Shown here: positions 1 to 6,900 of the stretch, piece after piece
How positions within the stretch are numbered: the stretch's first letter is position 1
How the letters are laid out: every line of letters begins with the position of its first letter
Source: an uncultured Spirochaetales bacterium
GTDB lineage: Bacteria > Spirochaetota > Spirochaetia > Sphaerochaetales > Sphaerochaetaceae
Length of the DNA stretch: 8,943 nt
Assembly: GCA_947306375.1 (NCBI GenBank)
Contig: CAMZGJ010000043.1
Coordinates: 1-8,943 of the forward strand
Reading direction: 5' to 3'
Position numbers and translations under genes: made by a program
Notes under the pieces: generated by a model
What the model was told of the DNA's origin: nothing
Seen by the model: only the letters and a program-made list of their open reading frames with translations
Database searches by the model: none

Positions 1-3
1 AAT

Positions 4-1305
4 TCAATATGCACCATGATTTTTCGGAGTGCTGAATCTCTCGTGACTCTTCTTGACTTCCGGTGTCTCCTGGATGTCTCCGGAGCATGTGAGCGCCCAC
101 CTTGTTATGGACGGTCCGGCAAGCTCGTAAACCAGTACTGCAAAAAGTATTATGTTCTTGATCAACCTGCCGTCCGCGCTTCCCAAAGAGACCGCCTGAT
201 TGCACATTCCAAGCGCAACACCGGCCTGCGGAAGAAGCGTGAAGCCCAGGTATCTGACGGTGCTTTTGTCACAGCCGCTAATCTTTGCACTTTCCCTTGC
301 TCCGAAATACTTGCCTATTGAACGGGCAGCTATATACAGCACACCTATTGCAACAACAAAAAGGTCTGAGAAAACGCCCAGTTCAAGCTCCGCACCTGAT
401 ATGATGAAGAACAGTGCATTAAGCGGTGCGGTCCACGTCTCCGAGCGCTTCATAATATCGCCCGACCTCGGGCAGAGGTTGCAAAGCGCCGTACCCAGCA
501 TCATGCAGACAAGCAGGGATGAGAAACGCACGGTCACCTCTCCCACCTCAAACTCTATTGTGGCCAGCGCAATGGTCAGCAGGACAAAGGCAATTGAAAG
601 CGAAAGTCTGTTCGTATTTGAGAAGAACAGCTCCTCAAGCTTTGTCAGCACAGCGCCCATCACGGAACCCAGAATCAGCGAGGCGGCAATCTCCACCATG
701 GGATTGACCAGAACGGCCACAAGACTGACGGAGCTGCTTACAAGAGCCTGCGCAATTCCGAATGAGACTGCAAACAGGACAAGACCCACGGCGTCATCCA
801 GTGCAACTATGGGCAGCAGGAGGCTTGTGAGCCTTCCGTGCGCCTTGTACTGCCTGACAACCATGAGGGTGGCCGCCGGAGCCGTTGCGGTTGCAATTGC
901 GCCCATTGTTATGGCGGCGGGCAGGCTCAGCTTGTCAGGTGCCAGGAAATGCACGCCCACCAGAACGGCATCGGTAATAACCATAGCCGCCAGTGCCTGC
1001 AGAATACCTATTATCGTGGCCTGGCGCCCGGTTCCCTGAAGCTGGGAAAGCTTGAACTCGTTTCCTATGGAAAACGCGATGAACCCGAGAGCGGCCTTTG
1101 AGATAAAATCAACACGTGCAACACTTTCCATTGTTGCAAAACCCAGGCCGTCAATGCCCAGTCTTCCCAGTCCGTACGGGCCTATAAGAAGGCCGGTAAT
1201 CAGGAAAACCGTCACATCCGGAAAATTCAGACCCATTTTTCTGAACAGACGGGTCATAAGCAGCCCTGCAATCAGGGCAAAAGCAATCAATACAAATTCT
1301 GTCAT
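4..1305 (-). CDS. CPA2-type Na+(K+)/H+ antiporter, complete
   Basis: An inner-membrane cation/proton exchanger of 433 residues that probably exports Na+ or K+ for protons in pH and salt homeostasis. The sequence is almost entirely hydrophobic helices (about 12) with short loops. Family marks include an N-terminal helix leading to a G-L-L-I-G-P motif (residues 38-43), a broken-helix motif T-A-T-A-P-A at 139-144, and the ion-binding Asp pair D170-D171 in A-L-D-D-A-V-G-L. Also present are a likely conserved lysine K332 in R-S-I-G-K-Y, L-P-Q-A-G-V-A-L-G at 358-366, and Y-E-L-A-G-P near 393. An Asp-Asp pair is typical of electrogenic members such as NapA. No C-terminal TrkA-N (RCK) domain follows, unlike KefB/KefC; there is only a polar tail of about 25 residues. 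The ATG at 1305 is needed to include the first helix. No Shine-Dalgarno stands at normal spacing: GGGA lies only one base from the ATG. It is divergent from the STAS gene. The exact cation cannot be read from sequence. Confidence 0.93.
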   Translation of the reverse strand: MTEFVLIAFALIAGLLMTRLFRKMGLNFPDVTVFLITGLLIGPYGLGRLGIDGLGFATMESVARVDFISKAALGFIAFSIGNEFKLSQLQGTGRQATIIGILQALAAMVITDAVLVGVHFLAPDKLSLPAAITMGAIATATAPAATLMVVRQYKAHGRLTSLLLPIVALDDAVGLVLFAVSFGIAQALVSSSVSLVAVLVNPMVEIAASLILGSVMGAVLTKLEELFFSNTNRLSLSIAFVLLTIALATIEFEVGEVTVRFSSLLVCMMLGTALCNLCPRSGDIMKRSETWTAPLNALFFIISGAELELGVFSDLFVVAIGVLYIAARSIGKYFGARESAKISGCDKSTVRYLGFTLLPQAGVALGMCNQAVSLGSADGRLIKNIILFAVLVYELAGPSITRWALTCSGDIQETPEVKKSHERFSTPKNHGAY

Positions 1306-1314
1306 TTCCCGTCG

Positions 1315-1343
1315 ATATTAGTGAACAGCCGTTTTTTTGTAAA
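1315..1343 (-). promoter_or_regulatory. candidate sigma-70 promoter for the antiporter (proximal)
   Basis: On the minus strand, TTTACA (plus-strand 1338-1343, five of six matches to TTGACA) is followed after exactly 17 bases by TAATAT (1315-1320, four of six matches to TATAAT). Transcription would begin near 1308, only two or three bases before the ATG at 1305, so the message would be practically leaderless. That makes this either a leaderless promoter or a chance match. Confidence 0.4.
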
Positions 1344-1359
1344 GTGGCACATCTGTATG

Positions 1360-1386
1360 TTGTGAAATCAGGATAAAAGATATAAT
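1360..1386 (+). promoter_or_regulatory. candidate sigma-70 promoter for the STAS-esterase unit
   Basis: A perfect TATAAT (1381-1386) has TTGTGA (1360-1365) upstream, with a 15-base spacer that is shorter than the usual 17. An alternative -10, TAATAT at 1383-1388, gives a 17-base spacer. Transcription would begin near 1393 and leave a leader of about 17 bases containing the GGAGA Shine-Dalgarno at 1399-1403. No other good promoter is seen before the gene. Confidence 0.5.
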
Positions 1387-1391
1387 ATATC
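1379..1391. repeat. 13-base perfect palindrome in the divergent promoter region
   Basis: GATATA-A-TATATC is a perfect inverted repeat (6-1-6). It covers the plus-strand -10 hexamer and the minus-strand extended -10 candidate. It could be an operator shared by the two divergent transcripts. AT-rich promoter DNA also produces such symmetry by chance, so the assignment is weak. Confidence 0.3.
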
Positions 1392-1392
1392 A
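1384..1392 (-). promoter_or_regulatory. candidate extended -10 promoter for the antiporter (distal)
   Basis: The minus strand reads TGATATATT, a TGn extended -10 followed by TATATT (five of six matches to consensus). There is no convincing -35 at 17 bases, which extended -10 promoters may tolerate. Transcription would start near 1377 and give a leader of about 70 bases for the antiporter. It lies within the palindrome at 1379-1391 and overlaps the plus-strand -10 of the STAS gene. Confidence 0.35.
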
Positions 1393-1409
1393 GTAATCGG
1401 AGATAGCAG

Positions 1410-1709
1410 ATGAAGACTGACAAGAAAATAAACGGCAAGGAAATAACCTACACAATTGAGGGAAGACTTGATACAAACACGTCACCTGACCTTGACAACG
1501 AAATCAGTTCATCCCTTGACGGAATGAGCTCTCTTGTCTTTGACTTTACCAAGCTGGAATATGTTTCATCAGCAGGTCTGAGGGTTCTTCTCAAGGCCTA
1601 CAAGGCCATGACAGCCCAGAAAGGCACCATGGTCATCAGGAACGTGCCGGACGGCATTAAGGAAGTCCTGACTGTAACCGGTCTCAATGAAGTTTTCACA
1701 ATAGAGTGA
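1410..1709 (+). CDS. STAS-domain protein, anti-sigma factor antagonist-like
   Basis: A single-domain cytoplasmic protein of 99 residues in the SpoIIAA/RsbV family. Members bind a serine-kinase anti-sigma factor (SpoIIAB/RsbW type) and release a sigma factor or another target. They are switched off by phosphorylation of a conserved serine and restored by a PP2C-type phosphatase. Visible marks are the early strand with E-G-R-L-D (residues 17-21), the strand L-V-F-D-F at 42-46, and the key turn Y-V-S-S-A-G-L-R-V-L-L at 51-61. S54 aligns with the phosphorylated serine of the D-S-S-G motif of SpoIIAA; the Asp before it is Ser53 here. The ATG at 1410 has GGAGA six bases upstream (1399-1403). Its stop overlaps the next gene by GTGA. 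No kinase, phosphatase or sigma factor gene lies in the window, so the partner is unknown. Non-sigma roles are possible for such proteins in spirochaetes and Bacteroidetes. Confidence 0.92.
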   Translation: MKTDKKINGKEITYTIEGRLDTNTSPDLDNEISSSLDGMSSLVFDFTKLEYVSSAGLRVLLKAYKAMTAQKGTMVIRNVPDGIKEVLTVTGLNEVFTIE

Positions 1710-2842
1710 GAAGCACAGACCTTCCGTCCATCATAAGAAACAAAAAAGACCTCACCCGATGGGACTCACGCCGCAGTGAAATTCTGTCTCTTATAGAGGA
1801 CAACATGTTCGGCAGAACGCCTGACATAGTCTTTGACAGGACGCAGTGCACCCTGACAGGTACGGAATTCTGCCCGGGCGCAGTACGTGAGACATACCTT
1901 CTCAGGGTTTTCAAGGGTTCTTCCTGCGCCTCAATGAGCTTTTCAGTCATGTATGACTCTGCCTCAGAAGCCGGAAAAAGCGCTCCCGTTATACTGAACA
2001 TAAACCCCTTCTCCCGCAACGCTGGGATTCTCTCAAATCCAAAATACAGTTTCTGCAACGGTGGCGTTTTCCCTGCCCTTCTTCTTGTGAAACACGGCTT
2101 TGCAGCCGTTCAGTGCAATGCGGATGAGTTTTCATCAGACTCCGCTGAAAAGGGCCCGGATGACATAATGACACTCTTTCCCCCGCAGGGCGCAAACGGA
2201 TGGTGCACCATAGACGCATGGGCCTTTGCAGGTGCTCTGGTTGCACAAAGACTCAGGGAACTGGGTTTCACATCCGACAGCATCTGCGTAAGCGGTTTTT
2301 CCCGCGGGGCAAGAACGGCCCTCTGGGCTGCGGCAAAGTATAAAATCTTCACCTCCGTCTATGCCTGTCAGGCAGGCTGCTGCGGCTCTGCAATTCACAG
2401 GGGCAAAACCGGAGAGACAATAAGCGACATAACAAGGCGTTACCCGCAGTGGTCCTGCAACAAATTCAAACAGTATGCAGGCCATGAAGAAGAACTGCCC
2501 TTTGACCAGCACATGATGCTCTCCCTCATCTTTCCCCGCCCGCTGTACATAAGCAGTGCACGTGAGGACAGCTGGTCATGCCCTGAAAAGGAGTTTGAGG
2601 CCTGTGTCCTTCTGAGTGCTTTTCATGAGGAAATGGGATACAGGGGTCTTGAAAGCAAGGTCTACCCGTCAGACAGCCGCACCGTGGAAGGCGAGCTTCT
2701 GGCATACCATGTAAAAGACGGCGGACATGACTGTACGGTTGAAGACTGGGAAAAGGTAATCAGGTTTCTGAAAAAATCAGGAAAAGACAAGGGTCAGCAG
2801 GGGCAGAGAAACAACACAGAGGATTGTGGTCATAAGGACTGA
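1706..2842 (+). CDS. CE15-like alpha/beta-hydrolase (glucuronoyl/acetylxylan esterase family), probably cytoplasmic
   Basis: A 378-residue alpha/beta hydrolase most like the bacterial CE15 group, whose studied members cleave the ester between lignin alcohols and 4-O-methyl-glucuronate on xylan. Marks are the nucleophile elbow S-G-F-S-R-G-A-R with Ser199, then a G-E-T-I segment (236-239), Y-P-Q-W at 246-249, and L-P-F-D-Q-H at 264-269. These are followed by F-P-R-P-L-Y (276-281), E-D-S-W (287-290), and G-G-H-D-C-T with the probable catalytic His341. The usual lysine of the GxSRxGK motif is Arg203. The fungal-type catalytic Glu after strand 6 is missing (Q-A-G-C-C-G at 222-227), so E287 or D288 may serve. 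There is no signal peptide, and 15 cysteines point to the reducing cytoplasm. The start is GTG in a GTGA overlap with the STAS gene and lacks a clear Shine-Dalgarno, so translation is probably coupled. The last 21 codons lie antisense to the AEC gene. The substrate is unproven and could be another sugar ester. Confidence 0.82.
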   Translation: MRSTDLPSIIRNKKDLTRWDSRRSEILSLIEDNMFGRTPDIVFDRTQCTLTGTEFCPGAVRETYLLRVFKGSSCASMSFSVMYDSASEAGKSAPVILNINPFSRNAGILSNPKYSFCNGGVFPALLLVKHGFAAVQCNADEFSSDSAEKGPDDIMTLFPPQGANGWCTIDAWAFAGALVAQRLRELGFTSDSICVSGFSRGARTALWAAAKYKIFTSVYACQAGCCGSAIHRGKTGETISDITRRYPQWSCNKFKQYAGHEEELPFDQHMMLSLIFPRPLYISSAREDSWSCPEKEFEACVLLSAFHEEMGYRGLESKVYPSDSRTVEGELLAYHVKDGGHDCTVEDWEKVIRFLKKSGKDKGQQGQRNNTEDCGHKD

Positions 2843-3700
2843 ATAAGCGGCCTTGTCCTGCTCACAGTTGTGCACTTCCGCAAGAGAAAGGATAACGGAA
2901 GCGCAGGGAGTTCCCGCAGTTATGAGCATGGTCATCCTGAACAGGCGGTCCACAGGAAGGGCCAGTGTGACTGCATAGGCAATAAGAGGAAAAACAATAA
3001 GCTTTAGAAGGCCTGCAAGATAGCCGAAAGGCTGGCAGAAAACATCCGAGGGCTTCATTGAGGCAAGACGCAACCCGAGAACAAGCATGCAAAGCGGTGC
3101 AGACAGGCTCCTCAGGGAGGCTGCCACGTTGTACAGAACAAGGGGAAGCCTGATTCTCAGAAAGTACATGGGAATAACAAAGAGAAGCACAAAGATGGTG
3201 GGGTTGCAAACAACCCTTTTCAGGGTAATGTACTTCCTCTGACGGGAAATCATGAACTCCCCTATTGTGAAAATAAGAATGTTCATGCTGGCTGCAATCA
3301 TTACGCAGTAGCACAGAGCAAGCGGAGAATCCGGAAACAGAGCCCTGATTACAGGCTGGCCGAAGAATCCCACGTTGCCCATGCAGGACGCAATGGACAG
3401 TATCCTGTACTTGCCGTCATTGAACTTCCTTCCGAACATGAGCCATGTAATCAGGAACATGAGAAGGTGCACACCCAGGCTTACGGCAAAAAACAGAAAG
3501 AGTTTTTTTGCATTCTCCGGACTGTATTCCATCTCCTGGAAAGAAGCCACCAGCAGTCCGGGCATGGCAAGATAAACCAGAACGGAAGACAGAGAACGGC
3601 CGTGCTCCGGAGAAGCAAGCCTGAGCTTCACCAGAGCATAACCCATGGCCATGAAGGCCAGCATTGTCAGTGTGCTGTTCAGGACAATCTGAAATTCCAT
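2777..3700 (-). CDS. AEC-family permease (auxin efflux carrier superfamily)
   Basis: An inner-membrane permease of 307 residues, a normal length for the family, with about 10 hydrophobic helices in two halves. Bacterial AEC proteins export or import small organic anions such as malate or malonate; many have no known substrate. Visible family marks are the N-terminal helix ending G-Y-A-L-V-K (20-25), V-Y-L-A-M-P-G-L-L (42-50), and the crossover segment G-N-V-G-F-F-G-Q-P-V (108-117). In the second half come P-L-C-M-L-V-L-G-L-R-L-A (202-213) and T-A-G-T-P-C-A-S-V-I-L-S (261-272). A terminal helix ends in S-L-P-L-L. An in-frame TAA directly before the ATG fixes the start. The Shine-Dalgarno is poor: the nearest GAGG is about 16 bases away. 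The gene begins 8 bases after the PII-like gene and has no visible promoter, so it is probably the last gene of the efflux operon. Its 3' end overlaps the convergent esterase gene by 66 bases. Confidence 0.9.
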   Translation of the reverse strand: MEFQIVLNSTLTMLAFMAMGYALVKLRLASPEHGRSLSSVLVYLAMPGLLVASFQEMEYSPENAKKLFLFFAVSLGVHLLMFLITWLMFGRKFNDGKYRILSIASCMGNVGFFGQPVIRALFPDSPLALCYCVMIAASMNILIFTIGEFMISRQRKYITLKRVVCNPTIFVLLFVIPMYFLRIRLPLVLYNVAASLRSLSAPLCMLVLGLRLASMKPSDVFCQPFGYLAGLLKLIVFPLIAYAVTLALPVDRLFRMTMLITAGTPCASVILSLAEVHNCEQDKAAYSVLMTTILCVVSLPLLTLVFS

Positions 3701-3708
3701 TTACGTTA

Positions 3709-3996
3709 TCAGAAAACCTCACAGTCAGAGCAGCAGAAGAACAGACCCTCGGACGGGAAGTCCTCCCTTATCCGGCTGACTATTCTCCTGAAAACAGGCA
3801 CATCTGTTTCTTCACATACTATCATGATCCAGGTGTTGAGCTGGGGCCACACGGAGTCTCCCAGGCGGGGATTCTGGCGGCCCTTTCCCGTAACATTGTC
3901 CATACGGGTGTATGAAGCACCCACACCCTCTTCCTGACAATGGGAGAAGAAGTCCTCAACTATGGACTCATCCATTACAAATTCAAGTCTTTTCAT
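3709..3996 (-). CDS. small PII-like, RND-transporter-associated protein
   Basis: A 95-residue soluble protein with a ferredoxin-like pattern expected of PII/CutA-type trimers: strand (2-8), helix (10-22), a second strand and loop, strand W-I-M-I-V (56-60), helix (64-80), last strand (84-88). The central loop G-K-G-R-Q-N-P-R-L-G-D-S-V-W (37-50) sits where the PII T-loop would be but is short. From memory it matches a family found beside RND pumps in Bacteroidetes, spirochaetes and others, called PG0541-type transporter-associated proteins. No enzyme residues are evident. By analogy with GlnK on AmtB it may bind a small molecule and sit on a membrane transporter; this is inference. The C-terminus carries C88-C89-x-x-C92. 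The ATG overlaps the pump's stop (ATGA), and GGGGAGGG stands six bases upstream inside the pump's last codons. No T-loop tyrosine of the GlnB uridylylation type is seen. Confidence 0.8.
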   Translation of the reverse strand: MKRLEFVMDESIVEDFFSHCQEEGVGASYTRMDNVTGKGRQNPRLGDSVWPQLNTWIMIVCEETDVPVFRRIVSRIREDFPSEGLFFCCSDCEVF

Positions 3997-6900
3997 TTTT
4001 TACCCTCCCCGGCTTTCTTCCGGGCCCTGCGTTCCTTACCGCGGTAGAAAACGTAGTACAGAACCGGCATGAGGTAGAGCGTCATAAGGGCGCTGAACGT
4101 AAGACCTCCGAAAATGGTAAGGCCTATGGGTTGGATTGTCTCACCGCCCTCCTCCACAAAGAAGGCCATGGGCACAAGGGCAAGAACGGTGGTGAGGGTT
4201 GTCATCAGAACGGGGCGCAGTCTTGAACGGGCGGCGGCAACACAGGCGTCAAAGAGGCTCATTCCCCTGTCCTGCATGAGGCCCGTGTAGTCAACAAGAA
4301 CAATGCCGTTGTTTACTACAATACCTACAAGAATCAGGGCACCTACCGCCGTTACAACGGTAAAGGAAAGACCTCCCACAATCTTGTAGATGGCAACAAT
4401 GCCTATCAGGGCAAGCGGCAGGGTGAAGATGACAATAAACGGCTTGCGGAAGCTCTCAAACTGGGCCGCCATTATGGCAAAGACCAGCAGAACCGCCACC
4501 GAGATAATCTCAATGAAGACCTGCAGGGTTTCCATCATGCTCTCATAGTTTCCGCTGTAGGAAATAACAACACCCTCACGTGCGGGAATGTTCTCCTCAA
4601 CCATGGTCTGCACCAGCTTCTGAATCTCAGTGGTGGACGCGGCATTGACCGCCGAGGCTGTAACATGCAGAACGCGTGACTGGTTCTCCCTGCGGATTGA
4701 GGTTGCGGTACGGTCCTCCCTGATAGAGGCAAAACTTGCCAGCGGAACACGGGTTCCGAAGTTGGTTGCAACCATAATATCCTCAAAATCAAGACGGGTC
4801 TGCTTGTCGGACTGAGGCAGGGTCAGCACAACGTCAATGTCATGGCCGCTCTCCCTGTACCTGGCGGCAGTCATGCCGCCGATGTTCGCACGGATCTCAG
4901 CGTTTGCAGCGGCAACGGTCACTCCCAGAGAGTTCATCTTCTCCCTGTCAAAATCAATTGAGATCATGGGAGAACCCTCGGAGATGTTGGTGGTAATATC
5001 CTTGAGCATGCCGGAAGCCCTGTTCTTCAGCAGAGCCTCAATCTCCAGGGTTGTCTGCTTGACCGCCTCCATGTCAGTTGAGGAAATCTTAATATCCACG
5101 TCAGTGGAACTGCTGCCCATGGAGAGAATTGATGAATCTCCGGAAACGGTTATGGACGCCTCCGGGTAGTCATCCTTCAATGCCTCGAATATCAATGCCG
5201 CAGATTCCGGATTGTCCCAGTCTGCCTGACGGTCCGAGGCCTTGTGGAAGGTGTACATCATTGTGGCGCTGTTTGTGCCCGAGCCGGAGGACATTATGCC
5301 TGCACCTATCATGACGGCATCCATATCAAGTCCCCTGACCTGGCTTCTGAAGCGGCTGTCCAGCTCCGTGGCCACCCTTCTGGTTTCCTCTATTGAGGTG
5401 CCCACAGGCATCTGAACGGTAACGTTCATGGACTTGCTTTCAGTTACCGGCATGTAGGAGAAACCCACAACGGGAATCTGAACGCATGCCCAGACAAACA
5501 TGACGATAATAACTGCAACAAGCAGAATCTTGTGCCTAAGAACCCATGCAATGCTCTTTGCGTAGGCATTGTCAAACTTTTCATAGATAAGGTCCGTCTT
5601 CTCCATGAAGGCACTCTTTTTCTGCTTTGAAACAGGGCCCTTGAATCTGAACTTGCTTGAGATGACCGGAATCAGCGTAATGGCCACAACAAATGAGGTC
5701 AGAAGCGCAATTATGACGGTAATTGAAAGCTGGTCAAAAACCGAGCCCAGAATTCCCAGCTTGTTCTTGTAAAGAACCATGGGTATGAAGACACAGCAGG
5801 TTGTAAGGGTGGATGAAAGAAGCGCGCCCACCATCTCATCCGTTCCCAGAACTGAAGCCACCCTGGGCTTCACTCCTCTGTGTCTGTATGAGTAGATGTT
5901 TTCAATAACGACAATGGAGCTGTCCACAAGCATACCTATGCCCAGCGCCAGACCCGCCAGCGTCATGAGGTTCAGAGAAAGACCTGCGTAGTACATGACA
6001 AGCAGCGTAACAAGCACGGACATGGGGATTGAGATTGCAATCAGACCAGTGGATTTGAACTCCCTCAAAAAGAGCAGGAGAATAAGGATGGCAAGAATTG
6101 CACCCTGAAGCGCAGAATGTGCAACAAGGTCCACCGTCTCGGAAATGAGCTCTGATGAGTCATAGACTATGTTCATGCTGCAGTCAGAGGGCAGGGCCCT
6201 GTAGATGGACGGCATGCGGGACTTGATTCTCTCAGCCGCCTGAACTGTATTCTTGCCGCTCTGCTTTGAGATTGAAATACCTATGCACTCCTGTCCGCCA
6301 TACGTGAAGTACGCGGAGGCATTGTCATAGGTGTCCCTTATTTCGGCAATCTCCTCAAGCCTTATCTGCCTTACCTCACCCGTCTGAGTTGCAACATAGC
6401 TTATTACGGTGTTGCCTATGGCCTCAATGTCAGCAAACAGACCCGAGGTCTGGATTGCATAGGTAAGGCCGTACTCTGTAATGCTTCCCACTGCGGCGTT
6501 GCTGTTCTGCGCGGCAACCATCTGTGCAATCTGTGAGAAAGTAAGATTGTAGGCCTGGAGCCTGTCCTTGGGAATCTCCACGCGGATCTTCCTCTCTCTT
6601 CCGCCTATGACGGACGTTGATGCAACGCCGTCAATCTGCTCAAGAAGCGGGGAGATTGTCTCATCCGCAAGCACCTTGAGCTCATCTGTTGTCTTGGACG
6701 GAGAGCTCAGGGCTATTACCATTACGGGAAGCATGGTCATGTCCATCTGGATAATAAGGGGGCTGGTGGCTTCCGAGGGCAGATAGTTCTTCACAAGGTC
6801 TATGCGGTCCCTTGCATTGTTAGCCGCATCCGAAAGGTCCGTTCCGGCCTCAAATTCCAGCGTTATGGAGGAAGAGCCCTCACTGGAGGTGGACGTTATG

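Noticed and set aside
200..1039. Plus-strand open frame of 279 codons antisense to the antiporter
   Set aside because: Its translation is rich in Ser, Arg and Thr with no recognisable fold. It is the mirror of hydrophobic helix codons, and the opposite strand is a clear antiporter.
2843..2900. Rho-independent terminator after the esterase
   Set aside because: I saw no GC-rich hairpin followed by a T run here on either strand, and the bases belong to the AEC coding sequence.
2862..3314. Minus-strand open frame of 150 codons in another frame within the AEC gene
   Set aside because: It is Cys-, His- and Ser-rich without any family motif, while the AEC frame over the same bases keeps all its helices and motifs.
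3467..3937. Plus-strand open frame across the AEC/PII-like junction
   Set aside because: It is antisense to two genes with strong family evidence, has no Shine-Dalgarno, and has a low-complexity, Gln/His/Ser-rich product.
5919..5924. Loss of the TM4 Asp pair as a sign of a dead pump
   Set aside because: The gene is full length with no frameshift, and Asp followed by a small polar residue is found in other pumps of the SwrC-like branch, so it reads as a subclass feature.
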